64,000 nt of DNA from Actinomycetota bacterium (GCA_019639075.1 JAHBSO010000003.1:1-64000), one strand, 5' to 3'; positions 39,962 to 47,168 are shown, counted from the first letter of the stretch. Notes: generated by a model not told the origin, from the sequence alone. Program-made: numbers and translations.

Positions 39962-40768
39962 TCAGGTGCGGCGGCGCTGGCGGAGCACCTCGAAGCACAG
40001 GACCGTGCCGGCCATCGCCACGTTGAGCGACTCGGTGGGCCCGGCCATCGGGATGGTGACCGCGTCGTCGAGCGTCGGGACCAGTTCGGGTGGGAGGCCG
40101 CGGGCCTCGTTGCCGACCACGACCGCCACGGGTCCGGTCAGGTCGCAGTCGTCGTAGGGTCGCCCGTCCCGCACGACGGCACCGACCGACCGCACGCCCG
40201 CCGCGGCGAGGGCTCCGAACGCCGGGGCCGGGTCGTCGGCGACCGCCACCGGGACGGCGAACAGGGCGCCGGCCGACGCCCGGACCACCTTCGGACCCGA
40301 CGGATCGGCGCCCCCGATCGTCAGCACCGACGACGCGCCGGCCGCCACCGCCGCCCGCAGCAGGGTGCCGACGTTGCCGGGATCCCCCACGTCGACGAGC
40401 ACCAGGACGAACGCCGGCGCCGTGCCCGCCGCCGCGGCGACCCCGTCCAGGTCGGCCGGCGCCCAGTCGACGACGGCCAGGGTCCCCTGCGACGTGGACG
40501 CATCGCCGACGCGGTCGAGCACGCCCGTGGGCACGCTCCAGCGATCGACGTCGGGACCGAGCCGGTCGAGGACCGACGCCACTGCCGGGCGGTCGACGGC
40601 GGCCTCGTCGACGAACACGTCCCGCACGACCGCGCCGAGGTCGAGCGCGGCGGCGAGCACGGTCGGCCCCTCGACGAGCAACGCCCGCTGCTCGGCCCGC
40701 TCCCCGGGTCGTCGGGCCAGACGGGCCAGACGTTGGATCCGGGGGTTGCGGGCCGACAGCGGGCGCAC
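39962..40768 (-). CDS. TrmH/SpoU-family RNA 2'-O-ribose methyltransferase (23S rRNA type)
   Basis: A 268-residue SPOUT methyltransferase with an N-terminal L30e-like substrate-binding domain (ALLVEGPTVLAAAL). The catalytic knot has motif 1 DVGDPGNVGTLLRAA, motif 2 VGNEARGLP and motif 3 IPMAGPTESLNVAMAG. The position next to rplT is the classic place of the actinobacterial 23S rRNA methylase. The start is uncertain: GTG at 40768 is the first usable codon before the conserved RNPRIQRL. It leaves a 44-nt gap to rplT. Confidence 0.88.
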   Translation of the reverse strand: MRPLSARNPRIQRLARLARRPGERAEQRALLVEGPTVLAAALDLGAVVRDVFVDEAAVDRPAVASVLDRLGPDVDRWSVPTGVLDRVGDASTSQGTLAVVDWAPADLDGVAAAAGTAPAFVLVLVDVGDPGNVGTLLRAAVAAGASSVLTIGGADPSGPKVVRASAGALFAVPVAVADDPAPAFGALAAAGVRSVGAVVRDGRPYDDCDLTGPVAVVVGNEARGLPPELVPTLDDAVTIPMAGPTESLNVAMAGTVLCFEVLRQRRRT

Positions 40769-40812
40769 GTGCCGGGCCCGGCCGGTCGCGCCGGCCGGGT
40801 TGGTCGGGACGG

Positions 40813-41181
40813 TCAGGACGCGGCGGCGGCCTGGGCGTCGGTGGCCACCGCGACCAGCGCGCTGAACGCGGCCGGGTCGGTGACGGCGAGGTCGGCGAGG
40901 ATCTTGCGGTCGACCTCGACCCCCGCGTTCTTCAGCCCGTTGATGAACCGGCTGTAGCTGATGCCGTTCTGGCGGCAGGCCGCGTTGATGCGGGTGATCC
41001 ACAGCTTGCGGAACTCGCCCTTGCGCGCCCGGCGGTCCCGGTACGCGTACTGGAGCGAGTGCATGACCTGCTCGTTGGCGGCGCGGTACGAGCGGCTCTT
41101 GTTGCCGTAGTACCCCTTGGCCCGCTCGAGCGTGGCCCGGCGGTGCTTCTTCGAATGGACGGCGCGCTTGACCCTGGCCAT
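40813..41181 (-). CDS. rplT: 50S ribosomal protein L20
   Basis: A 122-residue basic protein with [25 protein letters not shown] at the start and [20 protein letters not shown] in the middle, standard L20 blocks. It binds 23S rRNA early in large-subunit assembly. AAAGGAG lies before the ATG at 41181. Third gene of infC-rpmI-rplT. The C-terminus is an alanine-rich tail slightly longer than usual. Confidence 0.98.
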   Translation of the reverse strand: MARVKRAVHSKKHRRATLERAKGYYGNKSRSYRAANEQVMHSLQYAYRDRRARKGEFRKLWITRINAACRQNGISYSRFINGLKNAGVEVDRKILADLAVTDPAAFSALVAVATDAQAAAAS

Positions 41182-41214
41182 CGTTGCTCCTTTGTCAGAT
41201 CTGTCGTCGGTGCG

Positions 41215-41409
41215 TTACTTGCCGAGCATCCGCTTGATGCGGGCGGCATCGCCGGGGGCGACCACGACCTCGTCCTTCAGGCGACGGGTCACGGTCGAGG
41301 GCTTCTTCTCGAGGATGTGGTTGCGGAAGGCGCGACGACGGCGGAGCTTGCCGCTCCCGGTCGTCTTGAAGCGCTTGGCGGCGCCGCTGTGGGTCTTCAT
41401 CTTCGGCAT
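41215..41409 (-). CDS. rpmI: 50S ribosomal protein L35
   Basis: A 64-residue basic protein, [20 protein letters not shown] at the start and RIKRMLGK at the end, typical of L35. GGAGAG lies before the ATG at 41409. It sits 41 nt after infC and 33 nt before rplT in the usual operon order. Confidence 0.98.
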   Translation of the reverse strand: MPKMKTHSGAAKRFKTTGSGKLRRRRAFRNHILEKKPSTVTRRLKDEVVVAPGDAARIKRMLGK

Positions 41410-41450
41410 GGCTGTGTTCTCTCCGGGTCGGCCGGTCCGGGACGGACCGG

Positions 41451-42137
41451 TCAGGCGTCGGCGTCGGCCGGGGCGGGTGCCTCGTCGTCGCCGGTGGGGG
41501 CGGTGGTGGTGTCGGGTGCGACGTCGGCCGGCTCGGGGGCGTCGTCCGGGCGCTGGGCGGCGGCCTCGGACTCGGCCTTCTTGAGCTCGGCGGCGTGCGC
41601 CGCCTGGGCCTTCTTGTCGGGAGCGAGGACCATGATCATGTTCCGGGGTCCGTCCAGCTTCGGGTAGACCTCCACGCGGCCGAGGTGGGCGATCTCGTCG
41701 GCGACCCGATCGAGGATCTTCTTGCCCAGCTCGGGGTGGGCCACCTCACGGCCACGGAACATGATCGTGACCTTGACCTTGTGACCCTCGGAGAGGAACT
41801 TCTCGACCTTCTTCGTCTTGGTCTCGAAGTCGCCGCCACCGATCTTGGGGCGGTACTTCATCTCCTTGATCACCACGTTGGTGCTCTTGCGGCGCGATTC
41901 CTTGGCCTTCTGCGCGGTCTCGTACTTGTACTTGCCGTAGTCCATGACCCGGCAGACCGGCGGATTCGCCTTGTCGGCGACCTCGACGAGGTCGAGGTCG
42001 AGCGAGCGTGCGAACGAGAGTGCCTCGGGCAACGGCTTGATGCCGACCTGCTCCCCGTCGGGTCCGACGAGGCGGACCTCCCGGGCGCGGATGCGGTCGT
42101 TGATCCGGGGCTCGTGGTTGGGCGTTGAGGCAGCTAT
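41451..42137 (-). CDS. infC: Translation initiation factor IF-3 (non-canonical start)
   Basis: A 228-residue protein. IF-3 N and C domains are complete: [33 protein letters not shown], and [16 protein letters not shown]. An acidic, alanine-rich tail of about 50 residues follows. IF-3 keeps subunits apart and checks the initiator codon. No in-frame ATG, GTG or TTG stands near the conserved N-terminus. The best start is ATA at 42137, giving [15 protein letters not shown]. Rare AUU/AUC/AUA starts on infC are known in bacteria and allow IF-3 to repress its own translation. ATC at the RINDR isoleucine is the alternative. A 6-codon ORF ends on the ATA. Confidence 0.93.
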   Translation of the reverse strand: MAASTPNHEPRINDRIRAREVRLVGPDGEQVGIKPLPEALSFARSLDLDLVEVADKANPPVCRVMDYGKYKYETAQKAKESRRKSTNVVIKEMKYRPKIGGGDFETKTKKVEKFLSEGHKVKVTIMFRGREVAHPELGKKILDRVADEIAHLGRVEVYPKLDGPRNMIMVLAPDKKAQAAHAAELKKAESEAAAQRPDDAPEPADVAPDTTTAPTGDDEAPAPADADA

Positions 42138-42154
42138 GGCTGGTCGCTCTTCAT
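42134..42154 (-). CDS. Six-residue leader ORF overlapping the infC start
   Basis: ATG at 42154 reads MKSDQP and stops at TAG (42136-42134), which shares two bases with the ATA start of infC. GGGAGGA lies 12 nt upstream at 42173-42167. It could load ribosomes that then reinitiate at infC. The ORF is too short to judge by coding statistics. Confidence 0.35.
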   Translation of the reverse strand: MKSDQP

Positions 42155-42231
42155 CCGGTGCGTAGGTCCTCCCTGACGCAGGTGCGTTGTCGTGAACGGT
42201 GCAGGTGGCACCCGCGCCCGAAAAGCACGAA

Positions 42232-42258
42232 GCGGATGCCGGAAAAGCCGACATCCGC
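42232..42258 (-). promoter_or_regulatory. Hairpin in the infC leader (possible attenuator)
   Basis: An 11-bp stem with one U-G pair and a 5-nt loop, followed on the minus strand by TTCGTGCTTTT. It looks like a weak intrinsic terminator ahead of infC. Leader-mediated control of infC-rpmI-rplT is known in other bacteria, through L20 or antitermination; no L20-binding fold is recognised here. Confidence 0.45.
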
Positions 42259-42364
42259 TGACGCCCGGAGGCGCTGGCAGCATCGACCCGGGCGCACGGT
42301 TCGCCCCGGAGGGCGGTGGCCGGGTGGGGGGGCGAGCCCCGCTTTCCCTCGGTTGTACGTGCCG

Positions 42365-42371
42365 TAGGGTA
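42365..42371. promoter_or_regulatory. Overlapping divergent -10 boxes for infC operon and DUF1844 gene
   Basis: Within GTAGGGTACC the plus strand reads TAGGGT (42365-42370) and the minus strand reads TACCCT (42371-42366). Transcription would start near 42378 rightward and 42359 leftward, so the two promoters share the same melted bases. Confidence 0.55.
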
Positions 42372-42444
42372 CCAGCACCCTTCGTCGGAACCGCAACTCA
42401 CGCGGCGCCCCGACCTCCCCGAACGCCGACCGGAAGGCAGACGA

Positions 42445-42864
42445 ATGAGCTTGTGGACGCCCGGAGGAGAGCACCCCGTCGAGCGCGGTGGCTCGGGTGA
42501 GCCGCCCGCCGATCGGCCCTCACCGATGGCGGACGACCTCACGCCCGAGCAGCAGGCCGAGGCCCAGCAGATCGCCGCGGAGATGCAGCAGGTCCGTGAG
42601 CAGCTCTCGCAGGTGCCCGCCGCGGTGGTCATCGCCAACCACGCCATGGGCTGCTACGAGCTGGCGGCGATCCACCTCTCCAACGAACCCCCGAAGCTCG
42701 ACGAGGCGCAGCTCGCCATCGATGCGTTCGGCGCCCTGCTCGACACGGTCAAGGGCCGGCTCGGCCCGGACGAGGCCACGCTCCAGGACGCGCTCGGCCA
42801 GATCCGCCTGGCGTTCGTCCAGGTCAAGGCAGCGATGGACCAGCCGCCCCCCTCTGATCCTTGA
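42445..42864 (+). CDS. DUF1844 domain protein
   Basis: A 139-residue soluble protein. An N-terminal flexible segment is followed by three predicted helices, including VVIANHAMGCYELAAIHLSNEP and LLDTVKGRLGPDEATLQDAL, which match the DUF1844 family. In Streptomyces and other actinobacteria this gene also lies next to infC-rpmI-rplT; its function is unknown. GGAAGG precedes the ATG at 42445 by about 8 nt. The last three residues and the stop codon come from the first copy of a family E repeat, so the original C-terminus may have been replaced. Confidence 0.8.
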   Translation: MSLWTPGGEHPVERGGSGEPPADRPSPMADDLTPEQQAEAQQIAAEMQQVREQLSQVPAAVVIANHAMGCYELAAIHLSNEPPKLDEAQLAIDAFGALLDTVKGRLGPDEATLQDALGQIRLAFVQVKAAMDQPPPSDP

Positions 42865-43000
42865 GCGAGCGAAGCGAGTCGAAAGGTGGCCAACTCCTCT
42901 GATCCTTGAGCGCCCTTCGACTTCGTTCGCTGGCGCTCACTCCCGCTCAGGGAACAGCGTCAACCCCCTGATCCTTGAGCGAGCGGAGCGAGTCGAAAGG
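42853..43000. repeat. Family E repeat cluster (three copies)
   Basis: Copies at 42853-42885 and 42968-43000 are direct and share CTGATCCTTGAGCGAGCG followed by AGCGAGTCGAAAGG, with one base change. A middle copy (42898-42954) starts the same way, then switches to an inverted version (CCCTTCGACTTCG...CGCTCAGGGA). The cluster fills the gap between two convergent stops and supplies the stop codon of the DUF1844 gene. Confidence 0.85.
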
Positions 43001-43005
43001 CCGCC

Positions 43006-43239
43006 TCAGCCCGCGGGAGCGATCTCGAACGGCTCCAGGCCGGTCGGACCGGGCCGCACCCGGAAGGTCACCTCGGTGCCGACCGCGATGGTCCTGGTGC
43101 CGTCGGCGATCGACGTGCAGTGGAACGGCCAATCGGGCTGATCGTCCTCGGCGATCGTGCCCAGCCCGGCGTGGTCGTCGAAGAGCACCACGGTGCCGCG
43201 CCGCTCGGTGTACGCGGTCGACGGGTCGTGGGCGGTCAC
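43006..43239 (-). CDS. Cold-shock-domain-like small protein
   Basis: A 77-residue single-domain protein. RRGTVVLFDDHAGLGTI and WPFHCTSIADGTRTI keep the spacing of a CSD beta-barrel, although the RNP1 KGFGFI motif is replaced by AGLGTI. Nucleic-acid binding is likely but may be altered. The GTG at 43239 lies 5 nt after the hisG stop, so it appears to be co-transcribed with hisG. Confidence 0.75.
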   Translation of the reverse strand: MTAHDPSTAYTERRGTVVLFDDHAGLGTIAEDDQPDWPFHCTSIADGTRTIAVGTEVTFRVRPGPTGLEPFEIAPAG

Positions 43240-43244
43240 GGCCG

Positions 43245-44120
43245 TCAGTGCACGATCTTCGAGAGCGGCAGCTCGACGATGTCGGTCGCGCCGGCGTCCT
43301 TGAGCGCGGGGATCAACACGTTGATCTCGCGCTTGGCCACCACGAACTCGACCGCGAAGCCGTCGGTGCCGTGCAGCTTCGACACGGTGGGCGCCTTCAT
43401 GGCCGGGACGAGCTCGATCACGGCGTCGAGGTCGGTCTCGGCGACGTTCAGCTTGACCAGGACCTTCGCCCGGGCCTCGAGCACACCCTGCAGGAGGGTG
43501 CGGACCTGGTGCATGGCGTGCTGCTTCTCCGCGTCCGCGAACGAGGTCGGGTTGGCGATCAGCTCGGTGTAGGACTGCAGCACCTGGTCGATCTCACGGA
43601 GACCCGCGGCCCGGATCGCCCGGCCCGTCTCGGTGATCTCGACGATGCAGTCGACGATGTCGGGGATCTTGGCCTCGGTGGCGCCGTAGCTCAGGCGGAT
43701 GTCGGCCTCGATGCCCCGCTCGGCGAAGAACCGGCGGGTGACCTCGGGGTACTCGGTCGAGACCCGCACGCCGTGGGGCAGGTCGTCGACGCGCTGGTAC
43801 GGCGAGTCCCCGGCCACCGCGACGACCATGCGGATCGGCTTGGACGTGGCCTTGGAGTACTGCAGCTCGCCCAGCGACTCGACCTTGCTGTTCGTCTCCT
43901 CGATCCAGTCCCGACCGGTGATGCCGAGGTCGAACATGCCCTCGGCCACGTACACGGGGATCTCCTGCGGTCGCAGGATGCGGACCGACGCGATGCGGGG
44001 GTCGTCGATCGTCGCCTTGTAGTCGACGGTCGAGGACCGCTGCACCGGCAGGTCCGCCGCGGCGAACAGCTCCAGCGTCGCCTTCTCCAACGATCCCTTG
44101 GGCAGCACCAGGTTCAACAC
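43245..44120 (-). CDS. hisG: ATP phosphoribosyltransferase (long form)
   Basis: A 291-residue enzyme for the first step of histidine synthesis, joining ATP and PRPP. LVLPKGSLEKATLELF starts the catalytic domain, DLGITGRDWI and DIVDCIVEITETG are conserved blocks, and the C-terminal regulatory ACT-like domain (KAPTVSKLHGTDGFAVEFVV) binds histidine for feedback. The GTG at 44120 is the first codon of the conserved N-terminus and has TACCGT 8 nt upstream (leaderless). Unlike many actinobacteria, no hisE lies upstream; an FKBP gene and repeats do. Confidence 0.96.
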   Translation of the reverse strand: MLNLVLPKGSLEKATLELFAAADLPVQRSSTVDYKATIDDPRIASVRILRPQEIPVYVAEGMFDLGITGRDWIEETNSKVESLGELQYSKATSKPIRMVVAVAGDSPYQRVDDLPHGVRVSTEYPEVTRRFFAERGIEADIRLSYGATEAKIPDIVDCIVEITETGRAIRAAGLREIDQVLQSYTELIANPTSFADAEKQHAMHQVRTLLQGVLEARAKVLVKLNVAETDLDAVIELVPAMKAPTVSKLHGTDGFAVEFVVAKREINVLIPALKDAGATDIVELPLSKIVH

Positions 44121-44128
44121 GATCGTCG

Positions 44129-44134
44129 ACGGTA
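44129..44134 (-). promoter_or_regulatory. -10 box TACCGT of hisG (leaderless)
   Basis: TACCGT on the minus strand ends 8 nt before the GTG at 44120, with no ribosome-binding site. Confidence 0.6.
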
Positions 44135-44169
44135 CCCCCGCGCCCCCCGCTCCCCCCAGCCCAGAACCC

Positions 44170-44220
44170 CGAACTGGCGTAGGTGGTGGTGGCCGGGCCA
44201 CCACCACCTACGCCAGTTCG
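44170..44220. repeat. Perfect long inverted repeat (family B, copy 1)
   Basis: Arms of 24 nt (44170-44193 and 44197-44220) are exact reverse complements with a 3-nt loop. They contain CTGGCGTAGGTGGTGG. A second, imperfect copy of the family is at 54216-54268. It lies between the FKBP 3' end and the hisG promoter and could terminate the FKBP transcript. Confidence 0.9.
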
Positions 44221-44224
44221 ATGA

Positions 44225-44282
44225 GGGGGCCGGGGATCAGGGGGTCGGGGATCAGGGGGTCGGGGATGAGCGGGTTGGGTCA
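44225..44282. repeat. 15-bp tandem repeat at the 3' end of the FKBP gene
   Basis: Three units of GGGGGTCGGGGATCA (44225-44239, 44240-44254, 44255-44269), with one or two base changes, and a decayed fourth unit that runs into the FKBP stop codon at 44280. Confidence 0.85.
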
Positions 44283-44648
44283 GCCGACGCCGAGGAGATC
44301 GACCACGAAGACGAGCGTCTCGTTCGGTCCGATCACACCGCCGGCACCGGCGGCGCCGTAGCCCATGTGCGGCGGGATGGTGATGCGTCGACGTCCGCCG
44401 ACCTTCATGCCGGCGACGCCCTCGTCCCAACCGGCGATGACCTGGCCGGCGCCGAGGCGGAAGCCGAAGGTGTCGTTGCGGTCCCAGGAGGCGTCGAACT
44501 GGCGCCTGGTCGACCAGGCGACGCCGACGTAGTGGACCTCGACGGGATGCCCGGGGACGGCTTCGGCGCCGTCGCCCTCGATGAGGTCCTCGACCACCAG
44601 GTCGGAAGGAGGGGCGTCGTCGGGGATCGTGATCTCGGGCTTGGTCAT
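44280..44648 (-). CDS. FKBP-type peptidyl-prolyl isomerase
   Basis: A 122-residue single FKBP domain. VEVHYVGVAWSTRRQFDASWDR, VIAGWDEGVAGMKVGGRRRITIPPHMGYGA and LVFVVDLLGV contain the usual active-site residues (Y, F, D, V-I-x-G-W). No signal peptide, so cytosolic. It speeds proline isomerisation in folding. The ATG at 44648 has TAGGTT exactly 7 nt upstream (leaderless). Its stop lies in a decayed tandem repeat. Confidence 0.95.
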   Translation of the reverse strand: MTKPEITIPDDAPPSDLVVEDLIEGDGAEAVPGHPVEVHYVGVAWSTRRQFDASWDRNDTFGFRLGAGQVIAGWDEGVAGMKVGGRRRITIPPHMGYGAAGAGGVIGPNETLVFVVDLLGVG

Positions 44649-44655
44649 GGCCCCG

Positions 44656-44661
44656 AACCTA
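44656..44661 (-). promoter_or_regulatory. -10 box TAGGTT of the FKBP gene (leaderless)
   Basis: TAGGTT on the minus strand ends 7 nt before the ATG at 44648. Confidence 0.6.
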
Positions 44662-44697
44662 CCGCCCACCGTGCCCACCCAACCGCGGAGAGCACCC

Positions 44698-44751
44698 GGG
44701 TTTCCCCTGTGGTTCTGCACCAACAACGGTGCAGAACCACAGGGGAAACCC
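44698..44751. repeat. Perfect long inverted repeat (family C)
   Basis: Arms of 24 nt (44698-44721 and 44728-44751) are exact reverse complements around a 6-nt loop AACAAC. It lies 11 nt after the ribH stop, in the position of a terminator for the riboflavin operon. No U-run follows. Confidence 0.9.
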
Positions 44752-44762
44752 AAAAGGCCAGG

Positions 44763-45263
44763 TCAGGGGGTACGGGAGTGGGCGCGGGCGACGAGCGCAG
44801 CCATCTCGACGACGACCTTCGCACCGTCCTCGCCCACGTTGTGCTCGCCCGGGCCGCCGCTGCGGGCCAGCGCCTGATCGAGGTCCTCGACCGTGAGTGC
44901 GCTGAACGCGACGGGCACGCCGGTGTCGAGCTGGACCCGCTGGATCCCGGCCGCACACTCCCCCGCCACCGACTCGTAGTGCGTGGTCTCGCCCCGGATC
45001 ACGCACCCGATGCAGACCACGCCGTCGACACGGCCGGACTCGGCCCAGGCCTTCGCACCGAGCGGCAGCTCGAACGCACCGGGCACCCACTCGAGGACGA
45101 TGTCGTCGTCACCGACCCCGGCCTCGGCCAGACCCCGCCGCACCCCGTCGAGCAAGCGGACGGTGATCGCTCCGTTCCACCGGGCCGCCACCACGGCCAC
45201 CCGGAGGCCGGCACCGTCGAGCACGGCCGGCGGCACGTCGTCGGATCGGTGATCGCCGGCCAC
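44763..45263 (-). CDS. ribH: 6,7-dimethyl-8-ribityllumazine synthase
   Basis: A 166-residue enzyme that condenses the ribityl-pyrimidine with dihydroxybutanone phosphate, the penultimate step to riboflavin. VAARWNGAITVRLLDG, VPGAFELPLGAKAW (substrate binding) and GCVIRGETTHYESVAGE (catalytic histidine) are present. Fourth and last gene of ribD-ribE-ribBA-ribH. The GTG at 45263 begins 1 nt after the ribBA stop. A long hairpin follows its stop. Confidence 0.97.
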   Translation of the reverse strand: MAGDHRSDDVPPAVLDGAGLRVAVVAARWNGAITVRLLDGVRRGLAEAGVGDDDIVLEWVPGAFELPLGAKAWAESGRVDGVVCIGCVIRGETTHYESVAGECAAGIQRVQLDTGVPVAFSALTVEDLDQALARSGGPGEHNVGEDGAKVVVEMAALVARAHSRTP

Positions 45264-45264
45264 G

Positions 45265-46602
45265 TCAGGACTCCTCGGCCGGAGCGACGTCCTCGGCGGA
45301 CGCCGGCGCCACGGCCCCGGCCGCGTCGGGCGGCAGATCGTCGAGCCCCTCCAACAGGTGGCCCATCTTCTCGGCCTTGGTGCGCAGGTAGCGGAGGTTC
45401 TCCGGGTTCGGCGCGGTCACCGACGGCACCCGTGCGGTGATGTCGAGGCCGAACCCGTCGAGGCCGCCGTACTTCGCCGGGTTGTTGGTGATGACCCGCA
45501 TCGACGTGATGCCGAGGTCGACGAGGATCTGGGCCCCGATGCCGTACTCGCGCGAGTCGACGGGCAGCCCCAGCGCCTCGTTCGCCTCGACGGTGTCGTG
45601 GCCCTCGTCCTGGAGCTCGTAGGCCCGGATCTTGTGGCCGATCCCGATGCCGCGGCCCTCGTGGCCCCGGAGGTACACGACGACGCCGGTGCCCTCGTCG
45701 GCGATCATCTTCATCGCCGCGTCGAGCTGCACGCCGCAGTCGCAGCGCATCGAGCCGAACACGTCACCGGTGAGGCACTCGCTGTGGACGCGCACGAGCG
45801 TGTTCTCCGCGCCGGTCAGGTCGCCCTTGACCATCGCGATGTGCTGCTCGCCGTCGAGGGTGTTCTCGTACACGTAGCAGGTGAAGTCGCCCCACCCGGT
45901 CGGGATGCGGGCCTCGGAGACCCGGCGCACCAGCTTCTCGGTCCGCCGCCGGTACCGGATCAGATCGGCGATCGAGATCATGTGGAGGTCGTGCTCGCGG
46001 GCGAACCGCCGCAGCTCGGGCTGGCGGGCCATGCCCATCTTCTTCTCGTCGACGATCTCGCAGAGGATGCCCGCCGGGTAGAGGCCCGACATGCGGGCCA
46101 GGTCGACGGTGGCCTCGGTGTGGCCGGCCCGCTTGAGCACCCCGCCCTCGCGGGACTCGAGCGGCAGGATGTGGCCGGGACGGGCGAGGTCGCCGGGGCG
46201 GGTGCTCGGGTCGACGAGGGCCGAGACCGTCGCCGCCCGGTCGTACGCGGAGATGCCCGTCGTGGTGCCGTGGCGGAGGTCGACGCTCACGAGGAACGCG
46301 GTCCGCATGCTCTCGGTGTTCTGCTCGACCATCGGACGCAGGTCGAGCTCGGCCGCCCGCTCGCTCGTGATCGGCGCGCAGATGAAGCCCGAGGTGTGGT
46401 GGAGGAAGAAGGCGATCTTCTCGGGCGTGACGTGCTCGGCCGCCATGATGAGGTCGCCCTCGTTCTCGCGGTCCTCGTCGTCGACCACCACGAGGATCTC
46501 GCCCCGGGCGAACGCCTCCAGCGCGTCGGAGATCTCGCTGAGCGGCCCGTCGTCGGCGGGTCCCTTGGAGCCCGACCGGTTCGTCGTGTCGGCGTTCGTC
46601 AT
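45265..46602 (-). CDS. ribBA: Bifunctional dihydroxybutanone-phosphate synthase/GTP cyclohydrolase II
   Basis: A 445-residue fusion that makes both riboflavin precursors. The N-terminal RibB half has DDEDRENEGDLIMAAE (metal site) and HTSGFIC, then SREGGVLKRAGHTEA. The C-terminal RibA half has the zinc cysteines in GSMRCDCGVQL with the preceding HSECLTGD, and RGHEGRGIGIGHKIRAYELQ. A disordered Ala/Pro-rich tail of about 25 residues ends it. The ATG at 46602 overlaps the ribE stop as ATGA (46599-46602). Both halves look active. Confidence 0.98.
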   Translation of the reverse strand: MTNADTTNRSGSKGPADDGPLSEISDALEAFARGEILVVVDDEDRENEGDLIMAAEHVTPEKIAFFLHHTSGFICAPITSERAAELDLRPMVEQNTESMRTAFLVSVDLRHGTTTGISAYDRAATVSALVDPSTRPGDLARPGHILPLESREGGVLKRAGHTEATVDLARMSGLYPAGILCEIVDEKKMGMARQPELRRFAREHDLHMISIADLIRYRRRTEKLVRRVSEARIPTGWGDFTCYVYENTLDGEQHIAMVKGDLTGAENTLVRVHSECLTGDVFGSMRCDCGVQLDAAMKMIADEGTGVVVYLRGHEGRGIGIGHKIRAYELQDEGHDTVEANEALGLPVDSREYGIGAQILVDLGITSMRVITNNPAKYGGLDGFGLDITARVPSVTAPNPENLRYLRTKAEKMGHLLEGLDDLPPDAAGAVAPASAEDVAPAEES

Positions 46603-47168
46603 TGGCGATGTCCTTCCAGCAGCGACTCGACGTACTTGGCGATGACGTCGAGCTCGAGGTTCACGGGGTCCCCGGGCCCCTTGTGGCCGAGCGTGGTGAC
46701 CTCGGCGGTGTGGGGGATGACGGCGACGGAGAAGCCGTCGTGGTGGACGGCGGCGACGGTGAGGCTGACGCCGTCGACGGTGATCGATCCCTTGTGCACG
46801 ATGTAGCGGAGGTGGTCCGGGACCACCTCGATGCGCAGGTCGGGTGCACCGTGCACGATGGTCCCGACGGCGTCGACGTGGCCCTGCACGAGGTGCCCGC
46901 CGAGGCGGTCCTGGAGGCGGACCGGCCGCTCCAGGTTGACCGGCGAGCCGGGTTCGAGCGCGCCGAGCGCGGTGCGGGCGTAGGTCTCCTCGACCACGTC
47001 GGCCTCCCACCAGTCGTCGCCCCAGTCGACGACGGTCAGGCAGGTGCCGTTGACCGCGATCGACGCGCCGAGCTCGACGTCGTCGAGCACCGTGGTGGCG
47101 CCGATGCGGAGCTTGGGTCCCCGGCGGGACACGACGGTGCCCAGCTCCTCGACGATCCCGGTGAACAT
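46599..47168 (-). CDS. ribE: Riboflavin synthase alpha subunit
   Basis: A 189-residue enzyme that dismutates two lumazines to riboflavin. It starts with the invariant MFTGIVEELG. Each of its two lumazine-binding barrels has its signature: SIAVNGTCLTV and SITVDGVSLTV. GGHLVQGHVDAVG joins them. The ATG at 47168 shares one base with the ribD stop (TGATG), so translation is coupled. Confidence 0.98.
   Translation of the reverse strand: MFTGIVEELGTVVSRRGPKLRIGATTVLDDVELGASIAVNGTCLTVVDWGDDWWEADVVEETYARTALGALEPGSPVNLERPVRLQDRLGGHLVQGHVDAVGTIVHGAPDLRIEVVPDHLRYIVHKGSITVDGVSLTVAAVHHDGFSVAVIPHTAEVTTLGHKGPGDPVNLELDVIAKYVESLLEGHRQ

Larger units (their letters stand above)
42138..42444. other. infC/DUF1844 divergent leader region (307 bp without a protein-coding gene)
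   Basis: On the minus strand this stretch holds the leader ORF, a hairpin (42232-42258) and the -10 box at 42371. On the plus strand it holds the 5' leader of the DUF1844 gene with GGAAGG before its ATG. The 90 bp between about 42265 and 42355 are GC-rich and show nothing I recognise. Confidence 0.6.

Noticed and set aside
44698-44751. Attenuator or riboswitch upstream of the FKBP gene
   Set aside because: FKBP has its own leaderless promoter at 44661-44656 downstream of the hairpin, so the hairpin is not in its leader.
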